A stretch of 64,000 nt of DNA from Fulvivirga sp. M361 (GTDB taxonomy: Bacteria; Bacteroidota; Bacteroidia; Cytophagales; Cyclobacteriaceae). Within the stretch, counting starts at the first letter, position 1, and every line of letters starts with the position of its first letter. The stretch covers positions 124,001 through 188,000 of the forward strand of contig NZ_VKDC01000008.1 in the NCBI RefSeq assembly GCF_007097395.1, written 5' to 3'. A model generated the notes under the pieces. That model saw only the letters and a program-made list of their open reading frames with translations, ran no database searches and was not told the DNA's origin. This document shows, piece by piece, positions 53,538 to 62,728 of this stretch. The position numbers were made by a program, and so were the translations under genes.

Positions 53538-54011
53538 ATGAAACTATCAGAAATAAAACAAGCCCTCAGCCAGGTAAATTCCATTCAATTTCTTTTACCA
53601 GATGGCGAACCGGTCCCTGCTCATTTTCACATAACGGAAGTTGGTAGAATAGACAAACATTTCATTGACTGTGGAGGTACCATACGCAAGGAGGCGGTGA
53701 TCGATTTCCAACTCTTCACCGCCACCGATTATGACCATCGACTCAGCGCTCAAAAGCTCAACTCCATCATTGAGTTGTCAGAAGCACAGCTTGACCTTGA
53801 AGATCTGGAAATTGAAGTAGAGCACCAGGCAGATACCATTGGTAAGTATGGATTAACTTTTGATGGCCAATATTTCCAATTAACGGCTAAACAAACCGAT
53901 TGCCTGGCAAAAGACAAATGTGGCATCCCACAGGAAAAGCCCAGGATCAGATTATCCACTTTAGGCGTTCAGCAAGACATTTCCTGTGAACCAGGCTCAG
54001 GTTGTTGTTAA
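53538..54011 (+). CDS. DUF6428 family protein of the arsenic operon
   Basis: 157 residues. It has LPDGEPVPAHFHITEVGRIDKHFIDCGG, typical of DUF6428, which in my recollection occurs between arsR and the arsenate-reductase gene in Bacteroidota. The last residues include CEPGSGCC, a Cys-rich tail suited to thiophilic metalloid. No signal peptide is seen. It overlaps the next frame's start region, so they are co-transcribed. Function unknown, perhaps metalloid binding. Confidence 0.8.
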   Translation: MKLSEIKQALSQVNSIQFLLPDGEPVPAHFHITEVGRIDKHFIDCGGTIRKEAVIDFQLFTATDYDHRLSAQKLNSIIELSEAQLDLEDLEIEVEHQADTIGKYGLTFDGQYFQLTAKQTDCLAKDKCGIPQEKPRIRLSTLGVQQDISCEPGSGCC

Positions 54012-54040
54012 ATAATACTCAAGAAACGGATATAAAAGGA

Positions 54041-54652
54041 ATGCAGCTAATCGATCAATTAACAGATACTGTACATAAGCTCAATATAGATGATGTATCG
54101 CAGGAAAGACTCAAAGTTCTGGAGCCATTAATCCACTATATACAATCAAAAGTCTATGCTGGTGAAAAAGTCAACTTGAATTTCATATGCACACATAATT
54201 CACGAAGAAGCCAGTTTTCACAAATATGGGCGCAAACAGCCGCTTATTATCATGGTATTGAAATCTGTAGCTACTCAGGAGGTGTAGAAGTCACTGCATT
54301 TAATGAAAGAGCCGTAGAAGCTGTGAAAAGGGCTGGGTTTGGAATAGTGGAAAAGGGGGAAGGTAATCCAACCTATTTCATCTACTTCTCTGAAGATGCC
54401 GAGCCTGTTACCACGTTCTCTAAGGTCTATGATGATGAAATAAATCCAAAGAAGAACTTCGCAGCCATCATGACCTGTTCTCACGCTGACGAGAATTGCC
54501 CGTTTATTCCCGGGGCGGAACAAAGAGTACCCGTACGCTATGATGACCCCAAAGCATTTGACGGTACTCCTTCCGAAGCTGCCAAATACGACGAAAGATC
54601 AATGCAGATAGCGAATGAAATGTTTTATGTATTCTCTCAAATAAAAAATTAG
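54041..54652 (+). CDS. Arsenate-reductase-type low-molecular-weight protein-tyrosine phosphatase
   Basis: 203 residues from the ATG 54041 (MQLIDQLTD); an upstream TTG at 54002 inside the DUF6428 gene is less likely. The P-loop is [11 protein letters not shown], a CX5R signature with the nucleophilic Cys and Arg; further Cys occur in [12 protein letters not shown]. This is the thioredoxin-linked type of bacterial arsenate reductase, as annotated in ars operons, and it would reduce arsenate to arsenite for the ACR3 pump. It lies one base before the pump gene. The enzymatic assignment is from family and context. Confidence 0.8.
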   Translation: MQLIDQLTDTVHKLNIDDVSQERLKVLEPLIHYIQSKVYAGEKVNLNFICTHNSRRSQFSQIWAQTAAYYHGIEICSYSGGVEVTAFNERAVEAVKRAGFGIVEKGEGNPTYFIYFSEDAEPVTTFSKVYDDEINPKKNFAAIMTCSHADENCPFIPGAEQRVPVRYDDPKAFDGTPSEAAKYDERSMQIANEMFYVFSQIKN

Positions 54653-54653
54653 G

Positions 54654-55706
54654 ATGAGCTCAACATCAAAAAAACTTAGCTTTCTGAATCAGTACCTCAC
54701 ACTCTGGATATTTCTTGCCATGGCAGTGGGCGTAGGCATAGGCTACCTTTTTCCCTCCAGCGCATCATTTATTGATTCGTTCAGCAGTGGTAGTACCAAC
54801 ATCCCTATTGCCATAGGTTTAATACTGATGATGTACCCGCCATTAGCCAAAGTAGATTACAAGCTTTTACCACAAGTATTTAGAAATGTGAAAATCCTCT
54901 CTATTTCCTTGATATTGAATTGGATCATTGGCCCGGTACTCATGTTTGTATTGGCTTTATTGTTCTTACAGGATTATCCGGAATACATGGTAGGACTCAT
55001 TTTGATAGGACTGGCACGATGTATTGCCATGGTACTGGTATGGAATGACCTGGCAGAGGGAAGCAGTGAATATGGAGCCGGGCTGGTAGCGCTTAACAGT
55101 ATATTCCAGGTATTTGGATATAGCTTCTATGCCTGGTTATTCATTACCGTTCTCCCCCCCTATTTCGGATTTGATGGCGCCATTGTAGACATTTCCATTG
55201 CCATCATTGCAGAGAGTGTCGCTATCTATTTAGGCATACCTTTCCTTGCAGGGCTACTCAGCCGGGTATTCTTAATAAAACTAAAAGGTGAGGAGTGGTA
55301 CAAAACCAAATTTCTTCCTGCCATATCCCCCATGACGTTGATAGCCCTATTATTCACTATTGTAGTCATGTTCTCCTTAAAAGGTGAGTTGATCGTACAA
55401 ATACCGCTGGATGTTATCAGAATAGCCATTCCATTAATGGTGTACTTCATTGTCATGTTTTTAGTAGGGTTCTTCTTTAGTAAGGCTATGGGAGCGGAAT
55501 ATGATAAGAATGCTTCCATTGCTTTTACAGCAGCCGGGAATAATTTTGAATTGGCCATTGCTGTAGCAATCGCAGTTTTCGGATTAAACTCCGGTCAGGC
55601 ATTTACCGGGGTGATCGGTCCTTTGGTGGAAGTACCAGCACTGATTTTGTTAGTCAGGGTGGCATTTTGGTTGAGAAAGAGGTATTACATTTCTAACAAT
55701 GCGTAA
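54654..55706 (+). CDS. acr3: ACR3-family arsenite efflux transporter
   Basis: 350 residues with about ten membrane helices. The conserved helix-4 motif [16 protein letters not shown] has the Cys essential in ACR3 proteins, and [18 protein letters not shown] near 300 is the second signature. It exports arsenite using the proton motive force. It starts one base after the phosphatase stop. Length agrees with the family. It is the last gene of the operon; no terminator was recognised after it. Confidence 0.93.
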   Translation: MSSTSKKLSFLNQYLTLWIFLAMAVGVGIGYLFPSSASFIDSFSSGSTNIPIAIGLILMMYPPLAKVDYKLLPQVFRNVKILSISLILNWIIGPVLMFVLALLFLQDYPEYMVGLILIGLARCIAMVLVWNDLAEGSSEYGAGLVALNSIFQVFGYSFYAWLFITVLPPYFGFDGAIVDISIAIIAESVAIYLGIPFLAGLLSRVFLIKLKGEEWYKTKFLPAISPMTLIALLFTIVVMFSLKGELIVQIPLDVIRIAIPLMVYFIVMFLVGFFFSKAMGAEYDKNASIAFTAAGNNFELAIAVAIAVFGLNSGQAFTGVIGPLVEVPALILLVRVAFWLRKRYYISNNA

Positions 55707-56645
55707 GAAAGATTTGCTTAATATTTAGATGCACACAATCATATAAGGGAATGCGGGCATATTCCAAGTCACCGGTCGTAGGGCATTTTCTTTGTCCATT
55801 CCGGATCTGGCAAGGCAGCTCTACGATCAGGAAAGGGTAACAAAAAATATCAGAACAAGGAACCTGGTATCTGATCTTCTATTTTTCAATGCATCCCTTA
55901 TGTTATTGTTTCCCAAAAGAAATAATCCCTCCAACTCTCAATAGCTGTGCAAACATAGCTACCAGGGAACTGATCAAAGAGTTGATATCATTCAACACAC
56001 TCATTTGACCGGAAGATACAAAAACAATCGAACTCACTACCAAGATGTTAAGAAGAAAAAGTATAATGCCTCTAAAGCCTTTTAATGATAAAAACCCTCT
56101 TTTATCTCTGATCAAGGATAGGTGAATCTTACCCCAGGTTACTTCCTTGCATGAAGTTCAAGAGATCGTTTCATTATAACTTTGAACTAGACGTTAAAAA
56201 GTTAAAATTCTCATCCATGTGTGCCACGCCATAATCGCTTTCACAAATAAAAAACGGATCATTTACCTGGCAGGGTATCAAACAAGACAAAAAACAGATA
56301 AATCAATGGACAAATCAGTGGACAATTGAAATTGAACCCATCCAACATCAACAATTCTAATTAAATTTCTTTCCAATGATTTTTTTTCTTTCACGAATTT
56401 CCCTTTTCAACTTATATGAGATTTTATCAGCCCCTTCACTATGAGATTTATCTTCACAATATGGCATATGGGGTCAATGGTCTATATAGCCCATTAGTTG
56501 TTTTTGGCTCTATTACCTATTCCATGATCATACTGAATTAAACATCGACATACATGCTGAAAATAGGCTTATGACTAAACTTTGAAGCATACGTTTTCAA
56601 CTTCATTATTTTTTTTCGATCCAGTGACACAAACCGTTTTTAGAC
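55707..56645. other. Long intergenic region with one possible small membrane protein
   Basis: About 940 bases between the ACR3 gene and the adhesin. One short minus-strand frame is listed separately. No RNA gene, repeat or promoter was recognised with confidence. Confidence 0.45.
55903..56115 (-). CDS. Possible small membrane protein
   Basis: 70 residues: basic start MIRDKRGFLSLKGFRG, a hydrophobic helix about 16-36 (IILFLLNILVVSSIVFVSSG), and a second about 46-65. The positive-inside start and two clean helices make it plausible as a coding gene, but no homologue is recognised and it stands alone in AT-rich DNA. Low confidence. Confidence 0.3.
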   Translation of the reverse strand: MIRDKRGFLSLKGFRGIILFLLNILVVSSIVFVSSGQMSVLNDINSLISSLVAMFAQLLRVGGIISFGKQ

Positions 56646-59600
56646 ATGAAAATATACCACTGCCCAAAAATTCCAATCCTGTTTTGTCATACTATCTTAT
56701 GCCTACTTATAAGCTTCACAGGCAAAGCACAATTTTCAGGAGGTAACGGCAGCCGGAATAACCCATATGAGATCGCTACCCTCACAGATTTAAGAACGTT
56801 ATCAGAAAACCCAAATGTGTGGGACAGGCATTTTATATTAACGAATGACATTAACGCCTCCGACACACGTAACTGGAATGTCTTTGGTAATGAAGCACTT
56901 GGCTTCTCTCCAATTGGTGACGCACCACCGACTCAGGGTGTACGTCAGCAAATACCTTTTTCAGGTTCTTTCAATGGATTAAAACATAGCATTTCACAGT
57001 TGTATGTTAACCGTGCCGATGACCCGAACATCGGTTTATTCGGGTATACCGAGAACGCAGAAATTTCAAACATCGAATTGATCGATGTGAACCTTAGAGG
57101 ACGTACGCAGGTCGGAGGCTTGGTAGGACAAGCTATAAATTCTGAGGTCCGTACCTGTTATGTAACAGGAAGGTTGCGCACCTTATCCACGAGTGCCTCG
57201 AGCATTGGAGGTCTGATAGGATTGACCAGCTCTACAACCCTGAATAGTTCTTATGCAAACACTGACGTTCAAAACAATGGCACGGGCGGAACCGGGGGCT
57301 TGATAGGGTTCAACATACAGTCTTTAGTAAATAATTGTTATGCCACCGGGCAAACTGCTTCCATGATAGATTCACTGACCAGTACCGGCGGGTTGATTGG
57401 CGTCAACGCTTCTTCCACTGTAAACACCAGTTATGCCATGGGAAGGGTAGTTGGAAATTCAAACGCTGATAAAAAATTCAACACTGGCGGACTGATTGGA
57501 GCCAACTTTTCTTCTCGGGTAAGACGTTGCTTTTATGATACGGATGTTACTGACCCAAGCACAGGTATAGGTGTAGATAGTAGCAGCCAAACGGTGACAG
57601 GCATAACCACATCGGATTTTAATGACAGAACACGATTTAACGATGCAGGCTGGGATTTTGATGACATATGGCGGATAAGAACGGTCAGTAGCATTGATGC
57701 CGCCCCAAGGCCTTACCTTAAGATGCAATTTTTAGATTTCGAAATCGATGTAACCGTTCTACCCGCATCAAAAGCCAATGTCAGAGGGGCGAGTTTTTAC
57801 AATTTAAACGATCCTGTTATCCTTCGGGTGCAAATCCCATCTCCCGATTATACTTTTGAAGGTTGGCAACTCAATGGCTCTATAGTAAGTAGGGACAATC
57901 CTTATTCTTTTAATTGTACCGGCAATGCCCGTTACACTGCGTTACTAAAAGAAACTACCAGCATTTCTTTTACAGGAGGTATAGGTACTGAATCAGATCC
58001 CTATCAAATCACCACCATCGAGCAGTTAAATGCCATTCGCGAGGTTCCTACGCTATTGGAGAGGCATTACGTACTCACCTCAGACATAGATGCAACAGAG
58101 ACGGTAAATTGGGACGGAGGGAAAGGCTTTGAACCAATAGGCTACCACAATGATATTTTTGACTTTCTACACTTCACCGGTACTATAAATGGAAATGGAC
58201 ATACGATTTCAGGACTTTATATCAATCGTCCTGAAGAAAACTATGTAGGATTATTTCGTTACAGCGATAAAGCCTTTGTCACTGATTTGGGATTTTTTGA
58301 TTGTACGATTGTGGGTAAAGACACCGTAGGTGTGCTCTTTGCACACCACAACGGGCGTAGTAAAAGTGGTTTACCTGGTATTTCTAATTGCTACGTTTCC
58401 GGCGCTGTTAGCGGCAATGATTATGTAGGCGGCTTGATTGGACACAGCGACGACATCTACATCACTAAATGCTATTCTACCGCTGAGATTACCGGAAACA
58501 AAGATGTAGGAGGTTTAATAGGACACAGTAAGGCGTTAGGTATACTAAATTCATTTGCACAAATGACATTTTGTTATGCTGCCGGGCCGGTAACCGGACA
58601 AGAGGCTTTCGGGGCCCTGTTAGGAAGGTCCCTAAACACAAGTATCCAAAGCAGTTGCTATGATTTCAATACCACACTAATGGAAAAGGGTACCGGCGAA
58701 GGAGATGTCAGGGACAATATTATTGGTCTGAGCACAAAAAATTTCGCGACACCTTTCTTTCTCAGGGACCAGGTAGGTTTTGATCTTACCAATGATTGGC
58801 AGATCGCATACAGTCATGACGGATATAATCGCCCCTGTCTGAAGTGGGAAACAGTACATGACGTGGATATCATTGTTAGCGGTAATGGCACAGTGGAGGG
58901 TGCAGGTTCTCGTAAAGTGATAAACAGACGCGGTACAGGAGCATTGAGGGCATTGGCCGGTGACAGTCATAAATTTGTAGCGTGGAAAGATGCGGGTGAC
59001 AATACCCTTGCTGTCGAAAACCCATCCGAGTTTAGTGACCTTATCAGTGACACATCTTTCAAGGCCGTATTTGAGGCCAGAACAGGTAATCAGAGCCTGA
59101 CATTTACAGTAACAGGAGGTACAACTCCACTGGAAAATAGTACGATCAGGTTGGGTAACGATTATTATCTCACCAACACCAATGGACAGGTCGTCATTGA
59201 TCCAATTGAGAATGGCACGTATTCCTATGTTGTCACAACGGATGGTTATGACGAAGCCACAGGATCAGTTTCAATAAATAATGCAGATGTAAATGAGTCT
59301 ATAACCTTGCAAAAGGTGTCCAATACCACAACATTTAACGTAAAAAACGGGTCCTTGCCTGTTGCCAATGCAAAGATCTCATTGTTTAATTTGGCAGCAC
59401 CTTTCAGTGTAATCCATAGGTTCACTAATGTTAATGGAATAAGCTCTGTAAATAATTTGGAAGGTCAATACACATACAGAATAGAAGCTCCGGGATTTGC
59501 GGATCTTGAAAGTGAATTTGTAATGTCCTCAGACGATGTAGTGATCAACGTTTCTATGAATGTGCTGAACACTTTGACCTTTGAAATATTTGGAGTTACT

Positions 59601-61472
59601 GAAGAAGCGGATACCATTCCTGTTCCCAATGCAGCCATAAGACTGGAAGGAACAGACTATATTACTGACATAAACGGAGAAGCGATTATCGATGAGATGC
59701 CTGCCGGAACATATTCTTACCTGGTATCAGCGGAAGGTTTTGCTACTATAAGTCAAAGTGTTCAGGTGATCGCAGATACCCGGGATAATGTAATACTCCC
59801 TCAACAATCAGGATCTGTACATCAGGTAACGTTAAACATTACCAACGGTCAGGACCCAATAATTAATGCAATAATCATTTTTGACGGCCTGACACTTTAC
59901 GCGGATGCAAATGGTCAGGTAACTGTCAATGCAGGCGATGGAAGATATACTTATTCGGTCTTTGCTGAGCAATACAGGTCATCAGGAGGAAGTGTGGCAA
60001 TATCAGGCGCCGACACTACTGAAGACATTGTTTTGAGACCCTCTTCATTAACTACAGTAACATTTCGTGTAACGGATGCTATAAGCCCAATTAACCTGGC
60101 TACTGTTACTTTTGATGGCATCGATTACACAACGGATAATAATGGTGTAGTAGTGATCGGTAATGTCTTACCTGGCAGTTATTCTTTGTCTGCCACCGCT
60201 CCGGGTTTTGGAGTCGAAAACTCAAGAATAAACGTTAGCACGGATCTTCAATTCAACATAAGACTAACCCCTCCCTATACGCTAACATTTAACATTACGG
60301 ATGGCGCAAATCCCATTGAAGGGGCACGTATCACCACTAATTTTGATACGTATGTTTCAGATGTAAATGGGGAGGTGATGATAAACAACCTGGTGTCCGG
60401 TACCTATCGCTTCAATGTAAATGCTCCGGGGTTCCAGGTAAAGCCGATAGACATTAGTATAGCAACTTCTAATGTAACGGAAAGTATTATTTTGATACCT
60501 GTCATAGTAAGCACAATAACCTTTAATGTAACCGATGGCACAGATCCGGTCCCTGATGCTACCATCACTTTTGATGGAAACAATTATGTGACAAATTCCA
60601 ATGGCGAGGCAACAATCAATGGTGTAATATCAAATGGATATCGTTACACTGTAACTGCACCAGGTTTTCAACAAGCAGACAGGACTATGGTTGTTGAAGA
60701 TGGTGATGTAATTGAAAACATCCGACTACTCAAAACAGATGGTCCTAAATACGAGCTGACTTTAAGGGTAACCAACGGCAACAGGCCCATCTCAAATGCT
60801 GTCATAACTTTTGAAGGGGTAGAATATGCAACGGATAACAGAGGCCGGGTCGTCATCCCCAACCTTCCCGGTGGTACTTATAACTATACAGTATCAAAGA
60901 CTGGCTTCGGAACTGCTGGTGGAATGATTGAAATCACAAACGGCGACGTCACCGAAACCATCACGTTAGGCCCACCGACCTACGATCTGACTTTTGTAGT
61001 AACCGATGGCACTGACCGTACTCCCGGTGCTATTGTAACTTTTGAGAATAATAATTACATTACCGATACTGAAGGAGTATCAATAGTGACCGGTATAGCC
61101 AACGGCACCTATCACTACCTGGTAACAGCTACCGGCTTCAATGATACCAACGGAACCGTTGAAGTAATGGACGATAACCTGATAGAAACCGTAACATTGA
61201 ATTTAATTACTGGAGTGAATGAGCATCTTACCCATTACATCACGTACTATCCAAACCCTGTCCGTAACAAATTAAAGATTGAGCTGTCAAACCACTCTCA
61301 GGTTTCAATGATTGAGATCTGTACCTTACAGGGGGAAACCCTTTATCAGACTAATACCATAGAAGGGTCAGTAATTGAAATAAACTTTGAAGATTACCCC
61401 CGGGGGCTTCTTTTTATGAAAATGATGAACAAAGAAGGTACGCTGTTTACAAAAAAAATAATTAGAAAGTAG
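56646..61472 (+). CDS. Giant T9SS-exported adhesin with GLUG, InlB-like and carboxypeptidase-regulatory repeats
   Basis: 1608 residues with a signal peptide ending GKAQ. Two modules repeat: GLUG-motif beta-helix (about 32-360; VGGLVGQ, TGGLIG repeats) plus an InlB-B-like repeat (about 365-435), then a second GLUG set (about 440-735; YVGGLIGHS) and a second InlB-like unit (about 740-812). Nine carboxypeptidase-regulatory-type repeats of about 78 residues follow (about 815-1518; TFNVTDG, then TDNNG, then GTYSY). The last about 88 residues form a T9SS type A sorting domain (YYPNPVRNKLKIEL). It is a cell-surface adhesin and stands alone. A perfect 24-bp inverted repeat ends the unit. Confidence 0.85.
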   Translation: MKIYHCPKIPILFCHTILCLLISFTGKAQFSGGNGSRNNPYEIATLTDLRTLSENPNVWDRHFILTNDINASDTRNWNVFGNEALGFSPIGDAPPTQGVRQQIPFSGSFNGLKHSISQLYVNRADDPNIGLFGYTENAEISNIELIDVNLRGRTQVGGLVGQAINSEVRTCYVTGRLRTLSTSASSIGGLIGLTSSTTLNSSYANTDVQNNGTGGTGGLIGFNIQSLVNNCYATGQTASMIDSLTSTGGLIGVNASSTVNTSYAMGRVVGNSNADKKFNTGGLIGANFSSRVRRCFYDTDVTDPSTGIGVDSSSQTVTGITTSDFNDRTRFNDAGWDFDDIWRIRTVSSIDAAPRPYLKMQFLDFEIDVTVLPASKANVRGASFYNLNDPVILRVQIPSPDYTFEGWQLNGSIVSRDNPYSFNCTGNARYTALLKETTSISFTGGIGTESDPYQITTIEQLNAIREVPTLLERHYVLTSDIDATETVNWDGGKGFEPIGYHNDIFDFLHFTGTINGNGHTISGLYINRPEENYVGLFRYSDKAFVTDLGFFDCTIVGKDTVGVLFAHHNGRSKSGLPGISNCYVSGAVSGNDYVGGLIGHSDDIYITKCYSTAEITGNKDVGGLIGHSKALGILNSFAQMTFCYAAGPVTGQEAFGALLGRSLNTSIQSSCYDFNTTLMEKGTGEGDVRDNIIGLSTKNFATPFFLRDQVGFDLTNDWQIAYSHDGYNRPCLKWETVHDVDIIVSGNGTVEGAGSRKVINRRGTGALRALAGDSHKFVAWKDAGDNTLAVENPSEFSDLISDTSFKAVFEARTGNQSLTFTVTGGTTPLENSTIRLGNDYYLTNTNGQVVIDPIENGTYSYVVTTDGYDEATGSVSINNADVNESITLQKVSNTTTFNVKNGSLPVANAKISLFNLAAPFSVIHRFTNVNGISSVNNLEGQYTYRIEAPGFADLESEFVMSSDDVVINVSMNVLNTLTFEIFGVTEEADTIPVPNAAIRLEGTDYITDINGEAIIDEMPAGTYSYLVSAEGFATISQSVQVIADTRDNVILPQQSGSVHQVTLNITNGQDPIINAIIIFDGLTLYADANGQVTVNAGDGRYTYSVFAEQYRSSGGSVAISGADTTEDIVLRPSSLTTVTFRVTDAISPINLATVTFDGIDYTTDNNGVVVIGNVLPGSYSLSATAPGFGVENSRINVSTDLQFNIRLTPPYTLTFNITDGANPIEGARITTNFDTYVSDVNGEVMINNLVSGTYRFNVNAPGFQVKPIDISIATSNVTESIILIPVIVSTITFNVTDGTDPVPDATITFDGNNYVTNSNGEATINGVISNGYRYTVTAPGFQQADRTMVVEDGDVIENIRLLKTDGPKYELTLRVTNGNRPISNAVITFEGVEYATDNRGRVVIPNLPGGTYNYTVSKTGFGTAGGMIEITNGDVTETITLGPPTYDLTFVVTDGTDRTPGAIVTFENNNYITDTEGVSIVTGIANGTYHYLVTATGFNDTNGTVEVMDDNLIETVTLNLITGVNEHLTHYITYYPNPVRNKLKIELSNHSQVSMIEICTLQGETLYQTNTIEGSVIEINFEDYPRGLLFMKMMNKEGTLFTKKIIRK

Positions 61473-61568
61473 TACGGAAATATTTGGCTTCTTTTACTCT
61501 TAGTACCACTTTGTTCTGGCTGATCTTTAATGAACCTGGCTAGTTATACCTCGCAGGAGAATGGTATA

Positions 61569-61617
61569 ATTATAACTATGAAGGCTTCCAAAATTTGGAA
61601 GCCTTCATAGTTATAAT
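61569..61617 (+). terminator. Perfect 24-bp inverted repeat after the adhesin
   Basis: The 24 bases at 61569-61592 are exactly complementary to 61594-61617, with a single base at the centre; the GC-rich core GGCTTCC/GGAAGCC is in the middle of the stem. It lies 97 bases after the adhesin stop and serves as a strong terminator. It is unusually long for one. Confidence 0.7.
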
Positions 61618-61677
61618 CAAAAGACTATTTTACTTCTTTCAACTTAACTTTTTTTGCGCTAATTAATTGAAAAACCA

Positions 61678-62268
61678 TCAAAGTGACGCGGCTACGTCAA
61701 CCGCAAGTGTAAGCCGAAACATTTGTTGCTCCAACCCTATACAGTCTTCTTTTAACCTGCCATTAATTTGATCGATATAGTTTAAAGCCATGCAAATGCT
61801 AATATCCGGTGAAGTATTCGCATTGATAAAAAAAGGGATATCGGTATCTATAATAAGTGAATACCTGCTATCAACCGAAGACAATCCTACCAGAATGAAT
61901 GAAGTGTGCTTTTCACGGGCATAACGACACAAGTAGGTGAAGGCCTGGTAAAGCAGGCTTATGATTTTTTCATCAGGAGCCTTGCCAAAGGCTCCCCCTG
62001 GAGAAAACCCTTTGGATGAAAAAGATATAAACGTTTCTTTTAGCTCAGTATTGAGTAAATCGCAGAAACGCTGTAGCGCATGGACCAATCCATGAACATG
62101 CAGGACACGTTGGATAAGGCTATTCATGCAACGATCAGAAATGAGCAACATTCTAATGTTCTCTTTCATTTCCTCATTTTTCACTTGACATAATGAATTC
62201 AAGATCTTTTCCGAGGTGTCTGTATCAAATGTCTGTGAAAGTTGATGAAAGGGATCAGGTGTATCCAT
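61678..62268 (-). CDS. Protein resembling a degenerate histidine-kinase ATPase domain
   Basis: 196 residues, no signal or membrane segment. The C-terminal half follows the helix-strand order of HATPase_c domains: LLYQAFTYLCRYAREKHTSF where an N box would be, SRYSLIIDTD at the D box, then IDQINGRLKEDCIGLEQQMF and a last strand. However the N-box Asn, the DxGxG and the G2 box are all missing, so ATP binding looks unlikely. The N-terminal half is helical, like a dimerisation domain without a phospho-His. It may be an anti-kinase or a phosphotransfer relic. Low-sequence-similarity inference. Confidence 0.4.
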   Translation of the reverse strand: MDTPDPFHQLSQTFDTDTSEKILNSLCQVKNEEMKENIRMLLISDRCMNSLIQRVLHVHGLVHALQRFCDLLNTELKETFISFSSKGFSPGGAFGKAPDEKIISLLYQAFTYLCRYAREKHTSFILVGLSSVDSRYSLIIDTDIPFFINANTSPDISICMALNYIDQINGRLKEDCIGLEQQMFRLTLAVDVAASL

Positions 62269-62503
62269 ACAATCTGTTGGGTTTTACATTCAGGTTAAGC
62301 AATCAAAACGTTATACAGAATGATTTTCATTGCCTGAAAATCATTCCGGTTAATAGCAGGTTATACCTTATAAATCCATGCTTTTTTCAAAGTTCATAGG
62401 TTCTTCAGACTGTGTAAAAAAATCTTATCTACACAAAGAGATATGAATTGTTATATCAAAGAATAAAAACAATCAATCCTTAAAGTCAAACCTATGATCC
62501 GGT

Positions 62504-62728
62504 TCATTTGGCATTGGCCGACTTAACGCGGAATTCCTCAATACATTCTTCGCATGCATCTATTTCATAGAGATATTCTTCCGCTTCTCTAAGTGCGCTA
62601 TAATAGTCAGGGTGCTCGCCAAGATAAAGTCCGTTTTTAAGTGGCAGATGTTGGCATCCTTCTTTATGCACTTCATGATCCTTGTTAGGATTACTATCTA
62701 CCCAATTATTGACCCAGTACTTTTCCAT
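62504..62728 (-). CDS. Small conserved protein with HEVHxxGC and CxxC motifs
   Basis: 74 residues: MEKYWVNNWVDSNPN then DHEVHKEGCQHLPL, LYLGEHPDYYSALREAEEY and CEECIEEF. The His/Cys pattern (H-x-x-H-x-x-x-C ... C-x-x-C) recalls a small family of unknown function and could bind zinc. It stands alone. An inverted repeat and CCGAATA repeats lie upstream at 62773-62829. Confidence 0.6.
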   Translation of the reverse strand: MEKYWVNNWVDSNPNKDHEVHKEGCQHLPLKNGLYLGEHPDYYSALREAEEYLYEIDACEECIEEFRVKSANAK

